From NCBI RefSeq assembly GCF_016651435.1, contig NZ_JAEPRJ010000001.1:1178001-1242000 (forward strand): a DNA stretch of 64,000 bases, given 5' to 3'. The stretch comes from Catonella massiliensis (GTDB taxonomy: Bacteria > Bacillota > Clostridia > Lachnospirales > Lachnospiraceae). Below are positions 8,827-17,073 of the stretch, in pieces. The position numbers were made by a program, and so were the translations under genes. The first letter of the stretch is position 1; each line of letters opens with the position of its first letter. The notes under the pieces were generated by a model. It did no database searches. It was not told the DNA's origin and worked only from the letters and a program-made list of their open reading frames with translations.

Positions 8827-9711
8827 TTGAATTATAATGAATTTGTCGAGGTAGTAAAGGAAGGACTACAGAGAAGACTTGGTTCTTCTTATGAGGTTGT
8901 ATTGAAAAAGGTTGCTAAGAATAACGATGTATGCCGCTATGGCCTTTCGTTGTTTTGCAAAGAAGCTAAGGATAATAAAAAGGTATCTAGGATTATTTAC
9001 CTGGAAGACTTCTATAGAGAATACTGTGAGAATCAGTCTTATGAATTAAGCTCTATACAGGATGAACTCTATGATATCTTTATGGATTTTACTACTCCTA
9101 AGTTCGATGAAAGAGATTATACAGATATCGACATAATAAAAGACAGGATAATCTTTGAGCTGGTCAATTTTGAGATGAATAAGGGAAGACTAAGCGGCAG
9201 ACCTTATATCAAGGTAATGGATTTGGCGGTTATATTTGCCTTTGTTGCCACGGATCTTGGAAAAGACTTTGGGGTGGTTCACATCACCAATGAGATAGCA
9301 GACCAGTTTGGCCTTAGTAGTGCTGAACTTTGGGAGATAGCTAAAAAGAATACACCAAAGCTATTGGCTCCCGATGTGGTTCCTATGTCAAGCTTCATTC
9401 CTGCTAAAGACAGGGAAGAAGATATCGAGGAAATGTACATAGTTTGTAACAAGAGAAAGAGCTGTGGTGCGGGAGTTATCTTGTATGACAAAATATTAGA
9501 TAGGATTTCTTCTGACTTAGAATCTGATTTATATATTCTCCCAAGCTCTATACATGAGACTATTATTATCAAGGCCACAAAAGATAAAGAAGTGTCCACC
9601 TTGCAGGATATGGTTCAGAATATCAACAATACAGTGGTTTCTGATGAAGATGTACTCTCAGACAAGGTATATTGTTATTACAGAAACAGCAAGAAGCTAG
9701 AGATAGCATAA
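8827..9711 (+). CDS. DUF5688-like protein, unknown function
   Basis: A 294-residue soluble protein with no signal peptide. I chose TTG 8827 (GTGGGGAAAC before it; protein begins NYNEFVEVVKEGL) over TTG 8794, which would lie ~7 nt from the predicted transcript start. It resembles the DUF5688 family common in Lachnospiraceae: an N-terminal alpha/beta part, a middle segment around VMDLAVIFAFVATD, and a C-terminal half with LYILPSSIHETIII. That half also has a SFIPAKD segment like domains found beside YodL-type proteins. The function is unknown. It has its own promoter and a terminator on each side, so it is monocistronic. Confidence 0.65.
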   Translation: MNYNEFVEVVKEGLQRRLGSSYEVVLKKVAKNNDVCRYGLSLFCKEAKDNKKVSRIIYLEDFYREYCENQSYELSSIQDELYDIFMDFTTPKFDERDYTDIDIIKDRIIFELVNFEMNKGRLSGRPYIKVMDLAVIFAFVATDLGKDFGVVHITNEIADQFGLSSAELWEIAKKNTPKLLAPDVVPMSSFIPAKDREEDIEEMYIVCNKRKSCGAGVILYDKILDRISSDLESDLYILPSSIHETIIIKATKDKEVSTLQDMVQNINNTVVSDEDVLSDKVYCYYRNSKKLEIA

Positions 9712-9720
9712 TTAATTATG

Positions 9721-9757
9721 AAAGGGTTCGGGTTTTTCCCGTTCCCTTGTTTTGTTT
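9721..9757 (+). terminator. Terminator after the DUF5688-like gene
   Basis: AAGGG-TT-CGGG pairs with CCCG-TT-CCCTT around a short T loop, with a TT/TT internal mismatch, followed by TTTTGTTTT. Confidence 0.75.
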
Positions 9758-9868
9758 TAATTGTATATATTTTTTGCCCAAATCAGCAAAAGATGGCTGT
9801 TTTAATGCTCTTTATCCAAATAAATAATAAAAAGATGGTATAACATTAGTAAAATTTCAACATAATAC

Positions 9869-9897
9869 TTGAAAAATATCCATAATAATTGTAAAAT
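9869..9897 (+). promoter_or_regulatory. Probable promoter of the EF-G-like gene
   Basis: TTGAAA (9869-9874), 17-bp spacer, TAAAAT (9892-9897), about 60 nt before the start codon. A reasonable but not perfect match in AT-rich DNA. Confidence 0.45.
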
Positions 9898-9958
9898 ATA
9901 CATATGTACTAAATCCGAATTTCAGGCTACATAAGTTTGTGGCAGATTGGAGAAGATT

Positions 9959-12043
9959 ATGGACATTTTTAAGTATGAAAGAATTAGAAACGTAGCTCTA
10001 CTGGGCCATGGCAGCTGCGGCAAGACTACACTTGCAGAGGCCATGGCGTATGTAACGGGTGTAATTACAAGACAGGGGAAAATTGAAGACGGCTCTACAA
10101 TCAGTGATTATGACAAAGAGGAACAGAAGAGAGAATTTTCTATACAGACTTCTATTATTCCTATTGTAAGTGATGAAACGAAGATTAACATTTTAGATAC
10201 TCCGGGATATTTTGATTTTGTTGGTGAAGCTGAGCAGGCAGCAAGTGCCGCTGATGCTGCCATTATTGTAATTTCTGCAAAAGCAGGAGTTCAGGTGGGT
10301 ACTGAAAAAGCTTGGAATCTTTGTGAAAAATATAAACTACCAAGAATGTTTTTTGTAACTGATATGGATGATGATAATGCCAGCTACAGGAAGGTAGTGG
10401 AAGCATTACAGGAACTATATGGAACAAGGGTTGCTCCTTTCCAGTTACCTATTCGTGAAAATGAAAAGTTTGTTGGTTTTGTAAATGTGGTAAAAATGGC
10501 CGGACGTAGATTTAATAACGACGGCACTTATATAGAATCTGATATCCCTGACTATTCTATGGAATATTTACAGACTTATAGAGATGCTCTCTTAGAGGCA
10601 GTTGCTGAGACAGGCGATGACATGATGGATAAATACTTCAATGGTGAAGAATTTACTCAGGCTGAGATGTCTACGGCACTTAGAAAGAGCGTTGGAGATA
10701 CTAGTCTTGTGCCTGTACTTATGGGTTCAGGTCTTGAGGCTAAGGGAGTAAGAAACCTTATCGACCAGATAGTTAATTACTTCCCTTCACCAAATAAGAC
10801 CATTATTACAGGTATCAATCAGAAGACAGGCAACAGCTTCCATGCTGATTATGACGAGAATAAAGAGATGACTGCTAAGGTATTTAAGACAATAGCTGAT
10901 CCGTTCATCGGCAAGTTCTCACTTATTAAGATATGTTCTGGTGTACTTAAGGCAGATTCAACTATCTACAATGTAGCAAAGGATGTTGAGGAGAAGATAT
11001 CAAGGCTTTATGTGCTTAGGGGTAAAGAACAGATAGAGGTAAAAGAGCTTCACGCTGGAGATATCGGTGCAATAGGCAAGCTTGATATAGCTACCGGTGA
11101 CAGCATAGCTACCAAGGCTGTACCTGTGGTATATGACAAGCCTTCATTCTCTGTTCCATATACATATATGAGATATGTAACCAAGAATAAGGGTGATGAC
11201 GATAAGATAGCAAGTGCATTATCGAAGATAGTAGATGAAGATCCAACCATTAAGCTTGTAAATGACAGTGCAAACCGCCAGTCACTCATCTACGGTATAG
11301 GAGATCAGCAGCTGGAGGTAGTTGTTAGCAAGCTTGCAAACAGATATAAGGTTGATATCGAGCTTCTTAAGCCACGTATTCCATATAAGGAGACTATTAA
11401 GAAGAAGGTTTCAGTTCAGAACAAGTACAAGAAGCAGACTGGTGGACATGGTCAGTATGGTGATGTACATATTACCTTTGAGCCTTCAGATGACCTTGAA
11501 AAGCAGTATATTTTTGAAGAAACCGTATTTGGTGGAGCTATTCCGAAGAACTTCTTCCCTGCCATTGAAAAGGGTATAGCTGAGTGCGTGGCAAAGGGAC
11601 CTCTTGCAGGCTATCCTGTAGTTGGACTTAAGGCTACACTTACAGATGGTTCTTATCATCCTGTTGATTCTTCTGAAATGGCGTTTAAGACAGCTGCAAT
11701 GCAGGCATTTAAGGACGGATTTATGCAGGCTATGCCTATACTTTTAGAGCCTATTGTGACTCTTAGAGTGGTTGTTCCTGACGAATTCACTGGAGATGTA
11801 ATGGGTGATCTTAACAAGAGAAGAGGAAGAGTAAGCGGAATGAATACTCTTTATGATGGAAGAACTGAGATTCTTGACGATATTCCACAGGCAAGCCTTT
11901 TGGGATATTCTACAGACCTCAGGTCTATGACAGGTGGAATAGGGGAGTATTCCTATGAATTCAGCCACTACGAGGCAGCACCTGCTGATGTTCAGGCTAA
12001 GGTAGTTGAAGAAAATGCTGCAAGTTCCAAGGAAGAGCAATAG
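9959..12043 (+). CDS. Elongation factor G-like translational GTPase (EF-G2 type)
   Basis: A 694-residue EF-G-family GTPase with a full set of domains I-V. The ATG at 9959 has a well-placed GGAGAAG; an upstream in-frame TTG at 9947 does not. The P-loop reads GHGSCGKTT rather than the AHIDAGKTT of canonical EF-G, switch II is DTPGYFDFVGE, and the G4 motif is TDMDD rather than NKMD. These mark the divergent EF-G2 paralogue of Firmicutes rather than essential FusA, and no str-operon genes are nearby. C-terminal motifs such as GHGQYGDV and SSEMAFKTAAMQAF are conserved. Its exact role (ribosome rescue, stress translocation) is not settled. It is monocistronic, ended by a strong terminator. Confidence 0.85.
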   Translation: MDIFKYERIRNVALLGHGSCGKTTLAEAMAYVTGVITRQGKIEDGSTISDYDKEEQKREFSIQTSIIPIVSDETKINILDTPGYFDFVGEAEQAASAADAAIIVISAKAGVQVGTEKAWNLCEKYKLPRMFFVTDMDDDNASYRKVVEALQELYGTRVAPFQLPIRENEKFVGFVNVVKMAGRRFNNDGTYIESDIPDYSMEYLQTYRDALLEAVAETGDDMMDKYFNGEEFTQAEMSTALRKSVGDTSLVPVLMGSGLEAKGVRNLIDQIVNYFPSPNKTIITGINQKTGNSFHADYDENKEMTAKVFKTIADPFIGKFSLIKICSGVLKADSTIYNVAKDVEEKISRLYVLRGKEQIEVKELHAGDIGAIGKLDIATGDSIATKAVPVVYDKPSFSVPYTYMRYVTKNKGDDDKIASALSKIVDEDPTIKLVNDSANRQSLIYGIGDQQLEVVVSKLANRYKVDIELLKPRIPYKETIKKKVSVQNKYKKQTGGHGQYGDVHITFEPSDDLEKQYIFEETVFGGAIPKNFFPAIEKGIAECVAKGPLAGYPVVGLKATLTDGSYHPVDSSEMAFKTAAMQAFKDGFMQAMPILLEPIVTLRVVVPDEFTGDVMGDLNKRRGRVSGMNTLYDGRTEILDDIPQASLLGYSTDLRSMTGGIGEYSYEFSHYEAAPADVQAKVVEENAASSKEEQ

Positions 12044-12075
12044 TATTTACATGTACAATTTGAATTGAATTAAAG

Positions 12076-12116
12076 AACAGCCGGTCAGGATATTTACATA
12101 TTCTGACCGGCTGTTT
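12076..12116. terminator. Bidirectional terminator between convergent genes
   Basis: A perfect 13-bp stem, AACAGCCGGTCAG with CTGACCGGCTGTT, sits between the converging EF-G-like and CobW-like genes. T-rich sequence on the plus side and A-rich sequence before it allow use in both directions. Confidence 0.85.
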
Positions 12117-12153
12117 GTGAATAGATAGGTTTTTAAGGGCCTTGTATTTTATG

Positions 12154-13113
12154 TTACCAGAATACAATATACTTATCTGGGGGGAACGGATTTACTTGTC
12201 CGATTTTAATAAATCTAGAGTTTTCAAAGAAAACCTCTCTTATTTTTTGCTTTTTAATATCATTTCCAATAAATACCGCCTTATTAGAGATTTCGTCAGT
12301 TCCTACCTCTATCTGATAACGGGAGTCTGCAAGGTCAAACCTAAGGTTAAGGCCCTTAATTGCGAAGCTTCCCTTAGCCCTAAAAACATTGCCGTATTTA
12401 CCTCTTATTAGATTTTCAAGAAAGATAATAAATCTTTCAATTGATCTTATAGAAATATCGTTAAGAGAAAAGCTGTCTGGCATTTCTTCATAATCTTCTT
12501 TAACAGGTATTTCTATAGCTCCGTCAAGATATTTAAGAAGAAGACTATCTAAGAAAGAGTCAGGCAAGGTAGAGTAGTGCTCGGTAATTATCTTACAGTT
12601 TGGATTTATTTCGCTTACTTCAAGCTTTAGCTTATCTTTCTCTTCGGAGGATAAATTCTCGGTTTTTGAAAATATAACGGTATCAGCATATTCTATCTGA
12701 TTCTTATATATTTCAGGGAATTCGTCCTTATAGCGTTCAATACTTAAGGCATCTACGATTGATATAGGAGCCATAAGCCTGATATGCTCGTATTCTATCT
12801 GGGAAAGATTAGCTATGAGATTGCTAAGCATAGCAACGCCTGTAGGCTCTATAACAAGATAATCAGGATTGACGGTGTTTGCTATAGTAAGTACGGAAGC
12901 AGCAAAGTCACCCTTTACAGAGCAACAGATACAGCCTTCAGTGAGCTCCCAAATATTTACATTTGTAGACTCTTTTAGAATATCGCCGTCTACACCTGAG
13001 GTTCCGTATTCATTCTCAAAAATAGCTATTTCTTTTTTTGTACGCTTTGCAAGCTCTTTAATAAAGGTGGTTTTACCTGCACCTAAAAAGCCTGATACTA
13101 TAAGTATTTTCAT
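12154..13113 (-). CDS. CobW/COG0523-family GTPase
   Basis: A 319-residue P-loop metallochaperone-type GTPase. ATG 13113 follows a GAGGAG site; the in-frame TTG upstream at 13125 lies at that site and is rejected. Visible motifs are the Walker A SGFLGAGKTTF, the metal-binding GCICC (CxCC) and the EPTG Walker-B-like stretch. Family members deliver or sense zinc, cobalt or nickel. A C-terminal CobW_C domain is present but divergent. No cobalamin or nitrile hydratase genes are nearby, so the metal cannot be assigned. A perfect 10-bp inverted repeat lies 18 bp upstream and may be an operator. Confidence 0.82.
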   Translation of the reverse strand: MKILIVSGFLGAGKTTFIKELAKRTKKEIAIFENEYGTSGVDGDILKESTNVNIWELTEGCICCSVKGDFAASVLTIANTVNPDYLVIEPTGVAMLSNLIANLSQIEYEHIRLMAPISIVDALSIERYKDEFPEIYKNQIEYADTVIFSKTENLSSEEKDKLKLEVSEINPNCKIITEHYSTLPDSFLDSLLLKYLDGAIEIPVKEDYEEMPDSFSLNDISIRSIERFIIFLENLIRGKYGNVFRAKGSFAIKGLNLRFDLADSRYQIEVGTDEISNKAVFIGNDIKKQKIREVFFENSRFIKIGQVNPFPPDKYIVFW

Positions 13114-13131
13114 ATATCTCCTCAAATCTTT

Positions 13132-13166
13132 GATACCTGTACAGAGAACAACTCCATACAGGTATC
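13132..13166 (-). promoter_or_regulatory. Perfect 10-bp inverted repeat upstream of the CobW-like gene
   Basis: GATACCTGTA (13132-13141) and TACAGGTATC (13157-13166) flank a 15-nt loop. No T run follows on either strand, so it looks more like an operator or leader structure than a terminator. It does not match the Zur or Fur boxes I know. Confidence 0.4.
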
Positions 13167-13216
13167 TATAAAATTTATTTGCTAATATGCCGTAAGCACA
13201 TCATATAAATAGTTTT

Positions 13217-13240
13217 ACACTTTTGATACTTACATCATAA
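13217..13240 (-). repeat. Solo end of the MITE-like element family
   Basis: Read on the minus strand it begins TTATGATGTAAGTATCAAAAG. This closely matches the left terminal repeat of the element at 16437-16656 (TTATGATGTGGGTGTCAAAAG), with only transition-type differences. No partner end is visible nearby, so this is a remnant or a chance similarity. Confidence 0.4.
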
Positions 13241-13272
13241 TAGACTGAAAAAGACAATAACTATAATATATC

Positions 13273-14334
13273 TTAGTCCTGAATCTTGATTACAGGCTTA
13301 ATAAGGTCTGCAGGCTTATCTCTCATAAGGAAGAGAGCTTCTTCGATATGATCCCATCCTTCAAACACGTGAGTTGAAAGAGGAGAAAGGTCAAGCTTTC
13401 CTGCGGAAACAAGTGAAGAAAGTTTCTCCATACGAAGTCTGCCGCCAGGCATAAGACCGCCGTTTATAAGCTTATGTCCCATACCTACTCCCCACTCAAC
13501 ACGAGGAATGTCGATATTCTCGCCTGATCCGAGATAGTTAACGTTACCAATCTTTCCACCCGGCTTTAAGCACTTAACAGCAGGAGAGAAAGTTTCAACG
13601 CCGCCACCGGCGATGATTACCTTATCTACTCCCTTGCCATCAGTCATTTTTAGTACCTGCTCGTCAATGGCGCCATTCTTATAGCTGATAAAGTCTGTAG
13701 CACCATAGCCCTTTGCGGCATCAACGCATACCTGTCTTGTACCAACGGCAATGATTCTTGAAGCACCACGAAGGTTTGCTCCTGCAACAGACATAAGGCC
13801 TACAGGACCGATACCGATAACGAGAACTGAATCACCATACTGAACATCTGCAAGCTCAGCTCCATGGAAGCCTGTAGGTACCATATCTGAGAGCATACAA
13901 GCATCAACGGTATTTATATTGCTAGGAAGGTGAGCAAGGTTTCCATCTGCATCATTTACATGGAAAAACTCTGAGAATACACCATCCTTAAAGTTAGAGA
14001 ACTTCCAACCTGCAAGCATACCGCCTGAGTGCATTGAGAAGCCTGCCTGAGCCTCAAGTGAGTTCCAGTCAGGTGTAATAGCAGGTACGAGAACTCTGTC
14101 TCCAGGCTTAAAGTCTTTAACCAATTCACCTACCTCGACAACCTCAGCACAGCCTTCATGTCCTAAGATCATATTATGTCTTTCGCCGATAGCACCCTCC
14201 CAAAGTGTGTGTACATCAGAAGTACAGATTGCAAGTGCAAGTGGTTTACAAATAGCATCAAGAGGACCGCACTTAGGTCTTTCTTTCTCAATCCAGCCTG
14301 ACTCTCCGATTTTCAACATTGCGTAACCCTTCAT
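13273..14334 (-). CDS. NADP-dependent secondary-alcohol dehydrogenase (zinc MDR family)
   Basis: A 353-residue medium-chain dehydrogenase very similar to the isopropanol dehydrogenases of Clostridium beijerinckii and Thermoanaerobacter as I remember them. It starts MKGYAMLKIGESGWIEKERP; the upstream ATG 14337 is too close to AAGGAG. The catalytic zinc ligands are visible: Cys in CTSDVHT, His-Glu in GHEGC and Asp in LSDMVPTGFHG. The cofactor loop reads AVGTRQVC, keeping the Arg that contacts the NADP phosphate, with Thr where the known enzyme has Ser. It reduces ketones such as acetone or acetoin-like substrates, or oxidises secondary alcohols. It stands alone beside the IS element. Confidence 0.88.
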   Translation of the reverse strand: MKGYAMLKIGESGWIEKERPKCGPLDAICKPLALAICTSDVHTLWEGAIGERHNMILGHEGCAEVVEVGELVKDFKPGDRVLVPAITPDWNSLEAQAGFSMHSGGMLAGWKFSNFKDGVFSEFFHVNDADGNLAHLPSNINTVDACMLSDMVPTGFHGAELADVQYGDSVLVIGIGPVGLMSVAGANLRGASRIIAVGTRQVCVDAAKGYGATDFISYKNGAIDEQVLKMTDGKGVDKVIIAGGGVETFSPAVKCLKPGGKIGNVNYLGSGENIDIPRVEWGVGMGHKLINGGLMPGGRLRMEKLSSLVSAGKLDLSPLSTHVFEGWDHIEEALFLMRDKPADLIKPVIKIQD

Positions 14335-14499
14335 CATAGATCTCCTTCCTATAATGTCAAGCCCTAAATCATTTAATTTCAGGCTTTTCTTTAAATATTT
14401 ACCTCATAAAACAGAGCAAAAAATGTATGACAGTCATTGTATTTTATACTGAACAGCTAAAAGAGGGTGTAGTTTATAAAGCATCCCATTGTTTTGCTT

Positions 14500-14869
14500 T
14501 ATAAAGGCTATAAATCCTCTGCTAACTATGATGGTGAACCTTCCGTGTCTAAAGGGATCGTGTCCCAACTTCCTTCGTCCCACCTGTCCATACACCGAGT
14601 GCCTGCTAAGCTTTCTAACAGGGTCATGCCCTACGGAGAGAACTACTGCAAGCTACAGCTCTTGTTTGTTTTTTGATTTTACTGACCTGCATACTCCACA
14701 GGGTACGGATATTCCGTGGATGCTTACCCTGACTCGTTTTGCTGGTCATTGTGATGATGCAGCACCTGTAGCGCTCCATCGTTATCGGGTTCCCTTCCAG
14801 AACCCTGCCCGATCTCGGAAGAATCCGAAAACCGGCAAGGCTCTGGAATAAATTTTGCTGCCGACTGTC
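14500..14869 (-). ncRNA. Putative IS110-type guide (bridge/seek) RNA region
   Basis: Non-coding flank directly after the transposase stop. It is rich in nested inverted repeats, for example GGGTTC/GAACCC near 14788-14806, AGGGTA...TACCCT around 14699-14728 enclosing ACGGA/TCCGT, and GGGATCGTGTCCC near 14553-14566. IS1111-group elements encode their guide RNA here, downstream of the transposase. The 12-nt TTACTGACCTGC at 14679-14690 matches the other end of the element and could be a donor-recognition loop or an inverted repeat. The exact RNA boundaries cannot be read. Confidence 0.4.
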
Positions 14870-16297
14870 TTACGCTACAATAGCTTCCTTATTTTCCGGA
14901 CGTCTGATGTCCATCAACATCTTCTTCGGAGCATATTTCGTACCAGTATTCAGAATCGTATAGATAATCCTCAGAAGCTTGCAGGCTATCACAATCAATG
15001 ACTGCATCTTTTTCAACGGATTATCGGCTCGTGTCGTATAATACATATGGAGTTCTTTGAATTCCTCTGCATGGGCCACTGCTGACTTTGCTGCCTGGAA
15101 TAACCAATATCTGAGTCGTTTGCGTCCTCTATGACTGATTTTGGTTTCTCCCTTATGCTTTCCTGAACTGCATGCCACAAGGCCTAATCCGCTTAATTTC
15201 TGTATTTCCTTAACATCATCAAATCTTGAAATATCTCCCATCTCTGCAAGAATACCGGAAAGTGTATTTTCTCCAATCCCAGATATCTCCAGAACGTTAC
15301 CTGTATGCGGTATCTCCTGACATTTCTGGTTGATCTGGTTCTCTATAACAGCAAGTTCAACATCCAGTTCCATGATTTTCTGCACGAACCACTTTACAGC
15401 TGCCTTGCTTGCAATAGATCCATCCTTAATCCCAACACTTGCTTTTGCGTACTGTAAGATTTCTCTGGCTCTGCTGTACCCGCGTCCTCTAAGTTTAGCA
15501 GCATGCCAAATCTGTCTTATCCCTTCTTCTCCAAGTGCGGTCAGTTCATCCGGAAATGGTGCCTCTTTCAGCAGTTCAAGGCTAAATGCTCCATCGACTT
15601 TTCCCAATGCTTCCTTATACTCCGGGAAATATATCTTCATCTCCCTGTGCATCCGGTTGATTGTTCGAATTCTGTCTTCATTCAGTTGGTCTCTGAACAT
15701 GGATAACCTACGAAGTTCAGCATAGATTTTTTCTGGAAGATATGGCATACCAAAGTTGCCATCCTTGACAAGATTTGCTATCAGTTTTGGATCCTTCCTG
15801 TCATCCTTGAGCTGGCTGTTATCTTCAACCTCCTTTGTCTGCTTAACAGCATAAGGGTTTACCTGAACAACACTGATTCCATTTGTAATCATCCATGTAG
15901 CAAGGCAGAACCAGTAGTGACCGGTCGGCTCTAAGCCAAGCACTATCTGACTCTTATCATGTTCAGCGGCTATCCTCACTGCCCATTCCTTTGCACTCCG
16001 GAAGCCCTCTTGATTATTGTTGAAAGAATGTGCGGACTTACTGAGTTCCCGTCCTCTGGTATCAATTGCTCTCATATAGTGCGTTTCGCTGCCTACATCA
16101 CATCCCAAGATAAGCATGTCATCGCTGATAAAAGAGAGTTTTTTATTTTTATCGAACTTACCATTGGTTTCCAACTCACGCCAGGTTGAAGCTGCGAGAT
16201 TTTCCTTAATCACCTCCGATTTTTTCAAAAGCTCCTGCTGTTCAAAAATATTTGCTGTTACTACTTGATTTTTTTTCTTTGTGCCTTTAATATTCAT
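14870..16297 (-). CDS. IS110-family transposase
   Basis: A 475-residue RNA-guided recombinase. The N-terminal RuvC-like DEDD domain shows LGCDVGSETHYM (Asp), GLEPTGHYW (Glu) and DDRKDPKLIA (paired Asp). The C-terminal Tnp20-type domain has ISGIGENTLSGILAEMG, then KLSGLGLVACSSGKHKGET with the likely catalytic Ser, then HRGRKRLRYWLFQAA. About 60 extra N-terminal residues precede the RuvC part, which is longer than usual. No internal stop or frameshift is visible, so the gene looks intact. Its G+C content is above that of neighbouring genes, fitting recent acquisition. Confidence 0.93.
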   Translation of the reverse strand: MNIKGTKKKNQVVTANIFEQQELLKKSEVIKENLAASTWRELETNGKFDKNKKLSFISDDMLILGCDVGSETHYMRAIDTRGRELSKSAHSFNNNQEGFRSAKEWAVRIAAEHDKSQIVLGLEPTGHYWFCLATWMITNGISVVQVNPYAVKQTKEVEDNSQLKDDRKDPKLIANLVKDGNFGMPYLPEKIYAELRRLSMFRDQLNEDRIRTINRMHREMKIYFPEYKEALGKVDGAFSLELLKEAPFPDELTALGEEGIRQIWHAAKLRGRGYSRAREILQYAKASVGIKDGSIASKAAVKWFVQKIMELDVELAVIENQINQKCQEIPHTGNVLEISGIGENTLSGILAEMGDISRFDDVKEIQKLSGLGLVACSSGKHKGETKISHRGRKRLRYWLFQAAKSAVAHAEEFKELHMYYTTRADNPLKKMQSLIVIACKLLRIIYTILNTGTKYAPKKMLMDIRRPENKEAIVA

Positions 16298-16436
16298 TTT
16301 AGATACCTCTTGTGTTTTTTAGATTTTACCAACTGGCAGGTCAGTAATAATCTAAATTTACTTGAGGTATTTTTTTATGTCAATCTCTTGACCTATTTAT
16401 AGTATACAGGAAGCTTTCAAATTGTATTTATTTAAT

Positions 16437-16656
16437 ATAAGTTATGATGTGGGTGTCAAAAGTATTTGACACCCAGTGATACAGGATTGCTACAGCACAG
16501 CTTTAGCAATCCCTGCAAAAATATTCGTAATCAGCTCATTTTTTACAAAAAATGGCTGCTTACTCATATTTTTTGCGTGTCAAAAGTTAATAAATTCTCT
16601 TGCAAGCAAGCTTGCATCGAATTTCTATACTTTTGACACTTGTATCATAAGTTATG
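16437..16656. repeat. Hairpin-rich MITE-like element A (~210 bp)
   Basis: The ends are inverted repeats: TTATGATGTGGGTGTCAAAAG at the left and, inverted, TTATGATACAAGTGTCAAAAG at the right. The 10-mer ATAAGTTATG occurs at both edges (16437-16446 and 16647-16656), like a target duplication. Inside are four hairpins: GGGTGTCAAA/TTTGACACCC (16451-16474), GGATTGCT/AGCAATCC (16484-16512), a long imperfect stem from 16515 to 16576, and TGCAAGC/GCTTGCA near 16602-16616. There is no gene inside. It is related to the shorter copy at 16958-17051. Confidence 0.65.
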
Positions 16657-16957
16657 TGAATATTATAACAGTTTGTTAAAAAAATATCAATAAAAATTTT
16701 GAAAAAACTTATAGTATTTTTTGCAAAATTATTCAATATAATAAGATAATGTAATAAGTGAATAATTAATAGAAATATTTTGTAGAATATCTGCGGATAA
16801 TATCTTTATACAGTCTTAAAAAGTAAAATAGTATAGTGACAGGATATTGACCTTTATGAGCAATTTGAATTAAAATGGTGTAGGTGAGAAAGGAAACTGT
16901 TTTGCTATGAGTTAGTAAAATCGGAATGAACATACTTTTAGAACTTGAATTTTTAAT
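16657..16957. other. AT-rich spacer between MITE-like copies
   Basis: About 300 bp of very AT-rich sequence with no ORF of convincing length or start, no strong promoter and no terminator. I see nothing functional in it. Confidence 0.6.
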
Positions 16958-17051
16958 TAATATGATGTTGGTGTCAATAGATAATAAATTCTCTTGCTAG
17001 CAAGCCCCAATCGAATTTTATACTTTTGACACTTGTATCTTAAATATAATG
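16958..17051. repeat. MITE-like element B, short internally deleted copy
   Basis: It carries the same ends as element A: TATGATGTTGGTGTCAATAG at the left and ACTTTTGACACTTGTATC at the right. It also has the same core, AATAAATTCTCTTGC...ATCGAATTT, but lacks about 120 bp with the long hairpins. Near-identical 9-mers AATATGATG and AATATAATG flank it. It ends just before the YdcF-like gene and could supply that gene's upstream region. Confidence 0.6.
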
Positions 17052-17073
17052 AGTTGATTGGAGTAAATATAAA

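Larger units (their letters stand above)
14500..16372 (-). mobile_element. IS110/IS1111-family insertion sequence (ends approximate)
   Basis: The element comprises a complete DEDD-type transposase on the minus strand, about 370 nt of GC-richer non-coding DNA beyond its stop codon, and a short leader. GATTTTACTGACCTGC near 14675-14690 recurs inverted near 16336-16352 with a one-base gap. This may be the subterminal inverted repeat of the IS1111 group, placing the left end near 14670. Alternatively the end is near 14475-14505, where a perfect 10-bp inverted repeat lies and the base composition changes. A leader hairpin (TTAGATT/AATCTAA inside ATACCTC/GAGGTAT, 16303-16370) precedes the transposase. 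No target duplication was seen, as expected for IS110. Confidence 0.65.

Noticed and set aside
14435..14452. Palindromic TGACAGTCA upstream of the alcohol dehydrogenase as a Rex site
   Set aside because: It does not match the TTGTTAA-type Rex consensus, and no clear promoter aligns with it.
14489..14851. Open frame of about 120 codons on the plus strand (Cys/Pro/Thr-rich product)
   Set aside because: It lies opposite the structured non-coding flank of the IS110 element, has no ribosome binding site and its product looks like the read-through of an RNA gene. It might be annotated elsewhere as hypothetical, but I see no support.
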